A DNA stretch of 64,000 bases, taken from positions 1,138,501 to 1,202,500 of the forward strand of contig JAJLTO010000003.1 in assembly GCA_030568195.1 (NCBI GenBank), read 5' to 3'. Positions 55,428 through 64,000 of the stretch are shown here, one piece after another. The first letter of the stretch is position 1; every line of letters begins with the position of its first letter. The notes beneath the pieces were generated by a model, which was given only the letters and a program-made list of their open reading frames with translations, was not told the DNA's origin and searched no databases. Made by a program: the position numbers and the translations under genes. The stretch is from Dipodascopsis uninucleata var. uninucleata. Lineage: Eukaryota; Ascomycota; Lipomycetes; Lipomycetales; Lipomycetaceae.

Positions 55428-55436
55428 GTAGGGTAA
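55428..55436 (+). promoter_or_regulatory. GTAGGGTAA intergenic motif
   Basis: Exact copy in the middle of the G-rich block, followed by CAGTATCGAG. A related GAGGGTAAG lies at 55730-55738. Confidence 0.3.
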
Positions 55437-55874
55437 CAGTATCGAGAGATATGGGGTCGTTAGACAGGGTGTGAGGATATATAGTAATGAGACAAGGACA
55501 GACAGAACGGATGATCATTCTCGTGAAAGACACGAGGAGCCATGAAAGTGGATATACCTGGCAACTGTCTGCAGTAATATGAAGGTCACTCCTCTGCTAT
55601 AAACTTGCCGGATAAGTGACTATTTAAATAAAGGGTCTGGTGATGTAGTTCCGCTATGTAAAGCTAGCACGGATAAGGCTAAGGGTTTGTCTATGTTGTT
55701 GCTGGTAGACAATGATGAGGTAAAGTGTGGAGGGTAAGTAGTGAAGATCCGATGTGAACAGTTACATAAGTTTATCGTTCACCAGAATGATGAAACGGTG
55801 AAGATCACACCTACGTGTGCGTAGGTGATGATGTGGGTTGTAGAACGGCAACGGGCAGTAAGACTGATCATCTC

Positions 55875-56015
55875 ATGAAGCGTAAGGGACGTCTGCTACG
55901 TCGCTATCAGAAATTACGGTACGAAAGACGGCGGAAACATTCTGATACAAGCTTGACTAGTGAGATCTCGTATATTCACGGTGACAATTTTGTTGCAAGA
56001 TCCGTGACCATCTAG
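55875..56015 (+). CDS. Doubtful small Arg-rich ORF
   Basis: This is 46 codons from an ATG, beginning MKRKGRLLRRYQKLRYERRR. It is not recognised. Its Arg/Lys content could reflect the purine-rich base composition of this block rather than selection. Confidence 0.1.
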   Translation: MKRKGRLLRRYQKLRYERRRKHSDTSLTSEISYIHGDNFVARSVTI

Positions 56016-58579
56016 CTAAAAATCTCAATGAATCACAAATAAAACGATGGGTCAGTCATCGGTCACCCAACCACATAGTTTCATTTAAATAATAAGCATA
56101 GTAGTAAGTAGCATTTAGTTTCAGCGGTATAAATAAATTGACAGGAAGGGATTTGCTGGCTACGTGCCGGTTTCTGTATCTAGTGCAAGTATCTAATATG
56201 CTACGGTAAATTACGTTACTGAAATATGTTACACTTTTAGCATGGTCATCGGAAGCTAGATAGCATTAAACGTGTCCCGGATGTGATCTTAATGTAAATA
56301 GAACTGTGTTAAGTGCTTTCAGCGACATATTTTGAAGCTACGTGATTATTATTACATATAGATGAAATTAGACTTCTAATACTGCACATATATTTCTGAG
56401 TAACCGGAGCTAAAAAATCTCATATGACTTTTTAGTATAAGTACAATTCCGCTGGATATTCCTTCACTAAGTTCTTGCCGACTTGTCATTGAAGCTGCCG
56501 TCGAGATTGTGACAAGACGAAGAAAACAACTGAACACCTTTTATATTAGTTCCTGACAAAATAATTCTGATGTAAAGGTCGATTCTAACGACGTACCACG
56601 TAATTTATCTACTCGAGTATATTAAAAACATATTGCTCCTTGTATTTTTAGTTCACTACAATATCAGAATGCCTTTTGGATCAGAGCTCCCGCAATTCAT
56701 GGCAGGCCTGAGGAACTATGACGTTCTACTGCACATCTATCTAATAAGGACACAGTCGCATTTGATCACAGTCACGGAGTAATTAATGTATATTTGCATA
56801 TATATTTCTCCATTCACATTTACAACGCTGCTCTGAAATGTGATAGGCGATCAGCTGAAAAGAAATTCTCAATACCAACCACACGAACAAGAATGGCTCG
56901 CACAGTAGAGCGACCAAATTAGTAATAAAAATCTATCTAGAGGCATTATATCCTACTTCGCTTGAAACACCTTGCATCGAGCACAGCCATAAGCGTGCTC
57001 TGTCAATATATCTGCAATTCTGTGTATGTCTTATTCGCTAATGATTAATTGGCCATATAACTGCATCTTTAAATACTAAAAGTTGGAACCAGTTTTTACC
57101 TTTTACGAGTTTTAAGGTTAAAGCAAGTCATAGGATTGGTAATCATCTAGTTCAATGCCTTAAGTGATGAGCAGTATTCCGTATGAGAAAGAATTTATGT
57201 TGACGACATGTAGTCACGAATACGCGTGAATTATACGTGAGTTCCGGAGTAAACAAACACAAACTCTAATGCCAATGTTGGTATCGGCACTTTAATTACA
57301 ATGCGGGAAGTCTGAACATTAATTGCTGTAGTGTAATAGGTAAGGCTTGTGCCCTTCTACGTCTATTGAAATAAAATGAATTTGAACTAATGCAAGGTTA
57401 ATTTTAACTCAGAGAAAATGAAACTAATGAATGGTTAAAGATAACAATATACAAGCAAAATGAAAGTAAATACTACTTATACGGTGATTTGGTTGTCGCG
57501 GTTACCATAACGACCTAAAGAGAGACATGAATATTTCCTAAAGCAGCAAATTATAAATAATATATTAGACACTTGTCAACATCGCATCGCGACTTGCGCC
57601 ATGGCCCGTGATTTAGTTAATGGCACATTCTCTCTAGTGCCCATAAGAATTAAACCTGTAGATACTTGAAATTCGAGCTCAGAGGTCTCTGGAACCGAGG
57701 TATATTCTCTATGGTGGTGACGAGTTGAGAGGAACGACGCGGTACCTGGAGTTATGCGATCTCAGCTTGCTGATTATGCATAAAGAGCGTTCTGAGAAGA
57801 CGAAAGATTGACCGTACTATGTCTCGAAAGAACAGCGGAAGACTAAAAGGCAAAAGAGTCAGAATGATCTTGCCGGGAAACTGTATCCGAGATCGACTGA
57901 TCATCCTGGTCTATTCTTCTCATTCTCTATATATATAGAGAGTGGATAGACTATATGGCATTATATTAAAACAAATTAGATACGTAAATTGTCGCTATAT
58001 TAAAATTGCTATTTTATATCTACTCCCCTCTAAAAGTATACCTTTGTTTATATCATTTCTGGTCAGTAAAGGCATTTTTAGAAGGTTTAGAGGAGCGGCT
58101 TCGATGTATAATGTTGTCTTTTTGTTCATCCCGTCGCTACAGAGATCAGTTTACAGAGCAAATCGTAAGAAAAATAAATTTAATAACCGCAATAATAATA
58201 TAGAAGCTATTAAGCCTTCTATTTTTTAAATTCTAAAGCCAGTCCCTTTTTCATCGGGACTATCCATCAATCAACAAGTGTCGTCAATTTCGGTCGTTTA
58301 CTATCAACACTAATTGTCATCAACAACAATAACATCACCAACATCAACAAATTACAATATAGACCCGAAATCTTGCTCGAAATCTTTCCTTCTTTCCTTC
58401 TTACTCTTATACATACTCTTACTCCTTGTTCACATTGGTCTTCTTTGCTGGAGTTATATAAAAGAGCCATCTATTTCATATAATAACATTCATTATTTCG
58501 GTTTTCACTTGTTTTGTCGCAAAGTAGTTTATATGATTACCTGCCTTAATCAGGCACAATTTCAAGGATATTCTATTTT

Positions 58580-58831
58580 TTAAATATATCTAGTTTGAGA
58601 TTCCTCCAAGTGAGCCTTCATACTTGGTTCGGATAAGAGAACCGTACTTGTAAAGACAGCATCGTACGTTTCGTTATTCTCAGGTTCAAGTTCCTCGTTC
58701 GTTATCTTGTGCACATATTCTACAAATATTCTAAAGAGAGGTCTATAAACAATATCTACTGCTACCATCATCGAGATACATTCTTCTGAGCTGAAGTGAG
58801 CTAGGCTTCGAATAATGATATAATATTGCAT
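58580..58831 (-). CDS. Possible small orphan ORF
   Basis: This is 83 codons from an ATG with fairly protein-like composition (for example FRIFVEYVHKITNEELEPEN). No family was recognised and no spliced partner exon was found nearby. It may be chance. Confidence 0.15.
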   Translation of the reverse strand: MQYYIIIRSLAHFSSEECISMMVAVDIVYRPLFRIFVEYVHKITNEELEPENNETYDAVFTSTVLLSEPSMKAHLEESQTRYI

Positions 58832-59319
58832 ATTTAAGAAAGTTAGTATTTGACTATTTTTTTCATCTGATTTTTGTATGCAAAATATTTAAGGAAGCGA
58901 AACGGACAGAGCGGACGGAAGTACACTATTTGGAGCACAGCTTTTATTTACTGGTGATAACTATCTTTTTTACTGAGAAATAAGATGAGAATATCTGATA
59001 AAAATGATAAATATCTTGATTGCTACAACTTATTGCTTCAAATATTATTTTTGTTTGTTTTCTTTTAAATAGATATTGGCATCGATTCGAGATTAAGTTG
59101 TCACCTGCAGCATAATTATTGAGATTTGAACTTTGTCTAGAGTCTTATTTTTGTTTTCTTTATTTTAATTTTAATTTTACAGTTTAGCATAACTTTATAT
59201 TTGCTGTGCTCACTTGACTTCCAATAATTGTGAATTCGTTCGCTGGTCTTATATTATTCCTTTTGATACTTTCATAATTCTCTAGGTATCTTGCTTAATT
59301 TTTAATATTGACATTATAT

Positions 59320-59535
59320 ATGGTAGCTGGTTCCCTCGTCTGTTCGTTTGAAATATTTATTCAGATTTTACTGTCGCAAATTCCCCCAGGTCTCGGTTCG
59401 TTGACAAAATTTCAGCATTTGCTAAGAAAACACGAGGCGATAGATACCTTGATAGCTTCTTGCCGTCATGTCGACTGCTTCTTCTTCTACATCTCCAGGT
59501 GGAACGGAGATGATACTACCACATGCTCTACTTGA
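59320..59535 (+). promoter_or_regulatory. 71-codon uORF overlapping the PUF start
   Basis: An ATG at 59320 opens a frame that passes through the PUF ATG (59468) out of frame and ends at 59535. It would block PUF translation on any mRNA starting upstream of it, so the main transcript may start later or a leader intron may remove it. Confidence 0.35.
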
Positions 59536-62023
59536 TGATATATCGTCGCCATCAGATTCTATATCTGCAATTGCAGTAGCAACAGCGACAGGCTCTAACA
59601 ATACAAGCCAGTTTCGATCTGTGAATGTTTCAAAATCCGAAATGGCATCAAGCACTCGACCAGTCTCCTCGATGACATATGCACCGCCGCTAACACCGCC
59701 CCGAGGAAAGCAAATTCTGCCTCTTCAGGTTGATACAAACCTTGTTAATTTACCTTCTGGGTCACCTACTAGAGCTGAGCGCCAGGCGCTCATACTTCAG
59801 CTGGATAACCAAGCTAAGATGATTGAACTTCAGAAAAAAGCATTGCTCTCTCAACCCGTGGAAGACGACAATATTCCGATATCTGCCTCTGAAGATGACG
59901 AAGATGTGTTTACTATGGATGCACTCTCTGCTGGCTCAGCTCAACAGAAGCAGCAAGCCTGGTGCGGTCCTGGATCAAACGGTCCAGGCGACCCTGCAAC
60001 CTCTGAGATTCTAAGACTCAGATATGAGCTACAAGCTGTTCAAGCACGTCTTATCCAAATGGCTGACTCTTCAAGCATACAAAGTCCATTGCCTGTCTCT
60101 GCAAATTCTGCTATGCCTTCATCTGCCGGGTCTAGTGCTACTAACCATGCCGGCTGGAACTCATCACTGTTTGCCGATGATACCATGGCTCCTACTCCAC
60201 CAACACTATCAGGTGTCTCTGTCACGTCAACGCCCATGATACAGTCTGCCAATATCATGCCTGATGATCCATCTGCACAGCTATCCTCGGAGTATGCTCC
60301 TTTAGGAGGCAGTATCTGGAGGCGGACTTCCGTTCCTTCTGCAGATCAATCACGATATCAGGGACAACATGCTCAGAGCCAGCCGACTCAGCCGCACGCT
60401 GCATCTTATAAGCCATCTCCAATGCTCTCAAGATCTCTTTCTCTTAGTATGGGACAGCCTATGCAGCAGTTTCCGTCTTCTATGGTCAATGATTCAAAGT
60501 GGGGAAATGCCATGCAAGTTGGCCGCAAGCGAAACCAGAGCAACGCTGGTAGTAACTCTAGTGTTGTATGGTCACCAGAGCGAGATCATGCCATTCCTGC
60601 TTCCTTTGGAGCAGTAGGCACTCCTCTTTCCGCACACAGTCGAGAATTCACGCCCTCTTTACACAATGCGCAAAATGCGGCTGCCGCTGCTAGTATGATG
60701 GCTCCAATGATGCGAGGTCCTGTGAATACTGGTATCGCGCAACAGATGACTTCAGTCGGAACGTCAACTTCAACATATATGGCACTTACTGAGCCCATTA
60801 ATTATAGACATCTTTTAGAACGGTCTGTTAACTGTAATTGGAAATACATAGTGGACAAAATTGTAAACAACAATGATCAGCAAGCTTCGATATTCTTACA
60901 GCAAAAGCTTAAGATCGGATCACCAGAACAGAAGTTTACTATCATTGAAGCAATAGTTGAGCAAGCATATCCACTGATGATTAACAGATTTGGTAACTTT
61001 CTTGTCCAGAGATGCTTTGAGCATGGTACTCCAGAGCAGATTCTTGGTATTGCCAATGCTATCCAGGGAAAAGTGCTTGTCCTTGCAATGGACGCTTTCG
61101 GATGTCATGTTGTGCAGAAGGCTCTTGATTGTGTTGACGAAACTGTCAAGTCTGCGATGGTCATGGAGCTACTGCGTCGCGTAGCAGATACTGTAGTGCA
61201 CAGATATGCTTGTCATGTCTGGCAAAAGCTGTTTGAGCTTCGATGGGAGGGTACTCCACCAGCAATTATGTCTTATGTGAATAAGGAGCTTAAAGGTATG
61301 TGGACTCAAGTCGCTTTGGGAGAGACCGGTAGTCTGGTTGTGCAGAACATATTTGAGAATTGTATCGAAGAAGACAAGCGGCCGTGTATTGAAGAGGTTC
61401 TGGAGAATCTTGACATCATTGCCAGAGGGCAATGGGGAAATTGGGTCATTCAGCATATGATTGAACATGGCGCTGCTGACGATTCCGCGAGAGCACTTGA
61501 TATTATCATCTTCAATGCCGTATCATACTCAATGGATCAGTTTGCATCAAAGGTTATTGAGAAGCTCATAAAATGCGGCGGACCCGAAGTTGTTGATCGA
61601 TATCTAGCAAAGATCTGCGATGGACGACCAGAACGTCCGCGAATTCCTTTGATCGATATCGCATCGGACGCTCATGGAAATTACTTGATACAATACATAC
61701 TTCATAATGCAACAAAGCCACAACGTGATTTAGTCGCATCTCAAATCAGAAAGCATATGGTATCCTTAAGAGGCTCTAAGTGGGGTTCTAAGTGTGCATG
61801 GATTGTGGAACGCTATAAAAATCAGTCCGGTATAGGTGCGAATGTGAACGGAATTGCCAGCAACAGCTCAACTTCACAGCCTGGCGGATCTACGGTTATA
61901 ACAGGAGGAATCCCGGGATCGCCTGGATCCAACGGCAGCAACATAAGCCAAAATGGTATCCATCATCATCACTCTCACGGCGGTCATCACCATAAAGAGA
62001 GACGGAACTTCAACATGATGTGA
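59468..62023 (+). CDS. PUF-family (Pumilio) RNA-binding protein
   Basis: Single exon, 851 aa. Residues 1-445 are low complexity (Ser, Pro, Gln, Met). The Pumilio domain covers about 447-786 with eight repeats; the base-contact segments in order are SIFLQ, NFLVQ, CHVVQ, CHVWQ, SLVVQ, NWVIQ, SKVIE and NYLIQ. By the published PUF code, read from repeat 8 to repeat 1, this predicts UGUAAAUA. A capping segment (SLRGSKWGSKCAWIVE) follows. The C-terminus is His/Gly-rich. Repeat 4 (HRYACHVWQKLFELRW) matches a Puf type common in filamentous fungi and absent in that form from S. cerevisiae Puf3, as I recall. PUF proteins repress or localise mRNAs through their 3' UTRs in the cytoplasm. The paralogue identity is left open. 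Confidence 0.92.
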   Translation: MSTASSSTSPGGTEMILPHALLDDISSPSDSISAIAVATATGSNNTSQFRSVNVSKSEMASSTRPVSSMTYAPPLTPPRGKQILPLQVDTNLVNLPSGSPTRAERQALILQLDNQAKMIELQKKALLSQPVEDDNIPISASEDDEDVFTMDALSAGSAQQKQQAWCGPGSNGPGDPATSEILRLRYELQAVQARLIQMADSSSIQSPLPVSANSAMPSSAGSSATNHAGWNSSLFADDTMAPTPPTLSGVSVTSTPMIQSANIMPDDPSAQLSSEYAPLGGSIWRRTSVPSADQSRYQGQHAQSQPTQPHAASYKPSPMLSRSLSLSMGQPMQQFPSSMVNDSKWGNAMQVGRKRNQSNAGSNSSVVWSPERDHAIPASFGAVGTPLSAHSREFTPSLHNAQNAAAAASMMAPMMRGPVNTGIAQQMTSVGTSTSTYMALTEPINYRHLLERSVNCNWKYIVDKIVNNNDQQASIFLQQKLKIGSPEQKFTIIEAIVEQAYPLMINRFGNFLVQRCFEHGTPEQILGIANAIQGKVLVLAMDAFGCHVVQKALDCVDETVKSAMVMELLRRVADTVVHRYACHVWQKLFELRWEGTPPAIMSYVNKELKGMWTQVALGETGSLVVQNIFENCIEEDKRPCIEEVLENLDIIARGQWGNWVIQHMIEHGAADDSARALDIIIFNAVSYSMDQFASKVIEKLIKCGGPEVVDRYLAKICDGRPERPRIPLIDIASDAHGNYLIQYILHNATKPQRDLVASQIRKHMVSLRGSKWGSKCAWIVERYKNQSGIGANVNGIASNSSTSQPGGSTVITGGIPGSPGSNGSNISQNGIHHHHSHGGHHHKERRNFNMM

Positions 62024-63049
62024 AATTTGAGATGAACAGATAATTATCAGGGCATATTCGATTTCCATTAATATATCATATTCTGCAACTTAACTGATAT
62101 ATCGCCATTTTTATTATTATATTTGATCTGAGTTCAATTTTGTTTCGTCCTGTCTGCATAATCTAGCACATAATCGGAGATCTATCAACGTCTTTTCGAC
62201 AGCAAATTCTTCAAGTTAATGTATTTAAACGTTAATTTTCAATATCTTTCTATCATTTTTATTGTTTTTTTTATTGTTTATATTTCTGTTCTGGAGGCAC
62301 AAATAAGGTATGAATCTTTTTTTGTTAATCTAAGGTATATAATATGGCTGTAGTATGTATATTTAAAAATCATGTATAATCAATTGGCATTAGGATATGG
62401 AGTTCATTACGATCTTTTATGTGTTAAATTTTATATCAGGAGTCTAGGATCTTTTTTTACATAATATAGATGTATGTTGTGTATCATTTGTCAGGTTATA
62501 TATTACTGAATGCTACTTTCTTGGTGGCTGTTACCTATTTATTATCAATAATTTTTGATACTTTGTTATATACTGAGGCTTTCGTGTTTATTAATTTGTA
62601 TGTGGATCTGTCTGTGATTTTATGTTTGAAAGAATCACTTGTTCGATATATAGTAATGACTATCTCATGACCAATTTTAACGCAATTTCTTATAATTGCT
62701 CGAATTTAGTTCTTTCTGTTATTAATTTTGTTCCTATCTGTTGCATGATGTTATATTATTTTATTTGAGTATTGAATTAGAGAATTATATGGATACTGGA
62801 ATCTGTAAGGAAATTTGTTATAAAGAGATTTAGTAAAATATGTTCCTTGACAATATGCTATTTACTATGTAATGCCATTTCTCAGTAAGGCAGCATTTTT
62901 ACTCTTGTTACGTACTGTACATTTTTACTAAGTATAAATTCATAAATAAATAATAGATAATAATGCCAACTCTCACAAGAAAGTTTCACAATGCATTGTA
63001 TCGTGTCAGAAATAAGAGCTTATTAGTCTTTGATTATCCAGTCACAGAT
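62024..63049. other. Convergent intergenic region PUF / SSL1
   Basis: This is 1026 nt, very T-rich on the plus strand. A 66-codon frame at 62470-62670 is hydrophobic and probably chance. No gene was recognised. Confidence 0.6.
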
Positions 63050-64000
63050 TCATTCTCCAATTCCTGGACCAGCCGAGACGTTGAGTGTACGGTTACGCTT
63101 TTCAGGTTTCGACGATTCGCAACCAGGACAATTATGTAATATTTCGTGCGCAAAAAGATCACAATCAATGCAGAATAAGTTGTGACATTTATGGCACTGA
63201 AATCGTCCAGATCCGCCACTTAACAAATGATTTGATGACTGCACAACGTAGTTTAAGCCATGGCTATCACTGTAGTCAGAGCTACCCGTTCTGTTATATG
63301 ATTGCTGATTCTCGGGAACAGGAGGGAACGGTTGCAGACATGAAAAACAAGTCATTATCTGTGAATATTTTCTCGCTGATTCAAAGTCAAGCTCTTTCCA
63401 GTTGACCAGCGGCATGAGATGATGATAAGAACGAGCCAGATGAGTTGACAAAATAAGTGTCAAACCACAAGAAGGGCACTCTGTAGGTAGTGCACACACC
63501 TTCACATGACATCGAGGACAGATGTAACCACCTTTCACAAGACGAGAGTGACAGGCACAGAATGACGGAGAGCTTTCTACTATTCGAGAAGGAAAGCCCA
63601 TTCTCATTAATTCAGAGGTCGAATGGTTTGTTCGAGTCTTCTTGGTAGATGCGGGTGGTACACACGATGCAGAGAGAAGTTGCTTAAAATGCTGCTCATT
63701 CAAGATAACACCATATGTTGAAACATCACCATTATTTGTACGCTTGCATATTTCTCTGCATATTTCCACCTCTGCTGCCAATCCAACTATTCTAACGTGG
63801 ATCTTTTCTTGTGCAAGAGTATCAATAGTTTTATGAATATCACCAGGGTCACAGGATAAGAGAGAACCAAATATGATGACTACCTCTTTAGTACCATGAG
63901 AAGGCACATGATAAAGAGCACCTCTGCTCATTTCTAATGCATTTTGCAATGATGGATCACCGCTTGGATCGTTTTTCTTAAGAGCTTGTAACGCAACGAT
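63050..64000 (-). CDS. SSL1: TFIIH core subunit SSL1/p44, C-terminal part (5' end outside window)
   Basis: The minus-strand frame is open to the window edge, so the N-terminus lies beyond base 64000; 316 codons are visible. The visible part starts within the von Willebrand A-like domain: GDPSLQNALEMSRGALYHVPSH, cited in parts, then EVVIIFGSLLSCDPGDIH and KIHVRIVGLAAEVEICREICK. The Ssl1-like zinc module follows (FCACH, GGYICPRCHVKVC, TECPSC), then LSTHLARSYHHLMPL and a C-terminal RING-like C4C4 domain (CFSC, CHKC, FCIDCDLFAHEILHNCPGC). In TFIIH the subunit binds and stimulates the Rad3/XPD helicase in transcription initiation and nucleotide excision repair. Confidence 0.95.
   Translation of the reverse strand: MVALQALKKNDPSGDPSLQNALEMSRGALYHVPSHGTKEVVIIFGSLLSCDPGDIHKTIDTLAQEKIHVRIVGLAAEVEICREICKRTNNGDVSTYGVILNEQHFKQLLSASCVPPASTKKTRTNHSTSELMRMGFPSRIVESSPSFCACHSRLVKGGYICPRCHVKVCALPTECPSCGLTLILSTHLARSYHHLMPLVNWKELDFESARKYSQIMTCFSCLQPFPPVPENQQSYNRTGSSDYSDSHGLNYVVQSSNHLLSGGSGRFQCHKCHNLFCIDCDLFAHEILHNCPGCESSKPEKRNRTLNVSAGPGIGE

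Larger units (their letters stand above)
54298..59467. other. 5.2-kb gene-poor region between the sugar transporter and PUF genes
   Basis: This is a divergent interval with no convincing gene. From 54298 to about 54840 it is AT-rich promoter-like DNA. From about 54840 to 56030 the plus strand is purine- and G-rich, with several hairpins and three GTAGGGTAA copies. The stretch 57680-57910 is another GC-richer patch, with a 39-codon basic frame starting at 57819. The remainder is AT-rich, with a perfect 18-nt palindrome at 57934-57951, an AGTCCC/GGGACT hairpin at 58241-58261, and a 15-nt repeat at 58217 and 58571. Confidence 0.5.

Noticed and set aside
54872-55436. TAGGGTAA copies as interstitial telomere repeats
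   Set aside because: They are isolated, not tandem, and vary outside the 9-mer, so a protein-binding site is a better reading.
57091-57125. U5 snRNA loop-like ACCTTTTACGAG
   Set aside because: The flanking bases do not form the U5 stem and no Sm site follows.
58314-58583. 89-codon hydrophobic frame
   Set aside because: It begins at a TTG in a simple CAACA-type repeat, and its Leu run comes from a CTT-rich tract.

Overview
This window is nuclear DNA from an ascomycete fungus, most likely a yeast-like one. It carries 20 protein-coding genes, all with clear fungal or eukaryotic homologues or domain signatures except where stated. Genes are mostly single-exon; the few introns are short (56-212 nt), sit near the 5' ends, and use GTAAGT/GTATGT/GTAGGT donors with CTAAC- or CTAAT-like branch sites. 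CTG reads as leucine at conserved positions (for example the YGLVYY stretch of glutamate dehydrogenase, codon 50674-50676), so the CUG-Ser and CUG-Ala yeast clades are unlikely. Intergenic DNA is AT-rich and in places very long (up to 5.2 kb). An early-diverging Saccharomycotina or a Taphrinomycotina lineage fits; the sequence alone does not settle which. I see no rRNA, tRNA, transposon, LTR or virus-derived element.

Layout. 1-7.2 kb: 3' end of the endocytic actin regulator PAN1, a mitochondrial helical-repeat (PPR-like) protein, a HIT-finger protein (ZNHIT2 type) and the spliced mitochondrial 2'-O-methyltransferase MRM2. 7.5-17 kb: RNA polymerase I subunit RPA135 divergent from the Golgi protein SYS1, then mitochondrial phosphatase PTC7 and the tRNA t6A dehydratase TCD. 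18-31 kb: the giant Furry/Tao3/Mor2 morphogenesis scaffold, a type II membrane glycosyltransferase-like protein and peroxin PEX12. 31-41 kb: an orphan single-pass membrane coiled-coil protein, a MetX-type serine O-acetyltransferase (cys2/cysA type), a 3.8-kb gene-free stretch and an orphan zinc-finger/coiled-coil protein. 43-54 kb: beta-COP SEC26, the GID E3 receptor GID4, NADP-glutamate dehydrogenase and a sugar transporter with four exons. 54-64 kb: a 5.2-kb gene-poor interval, a PUF-family RNA-binding protein and the 3' part of the TFIIH gene SSL1.

Themes. Several products act in mitochondria (PPR-like protein, MRM2, PTC7, TCD, probably the serine acetyltransferase). Reading the base-specifying residues of the eight PUF repeats predicts the target UGUAAAUA. 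UGUANAUA octamers lie just downstream of the stop codons of three of the mitochondrial genes in this window, a pattern like the yeast Puf3 regulon. Other items of note are a 9-mer, GTAGGGTAA, that recurs in intergenic DNA with three copies in one block; a G-skewed, hairpin-bearing block at 54.84-56.03 kb that may be a non-coding RNA; two short upstream ORFs whose TGA overlaps the main ATG; and a hidden 212-nt intron that restores the membrane anchor of the orphan gene at 31.1 kb.
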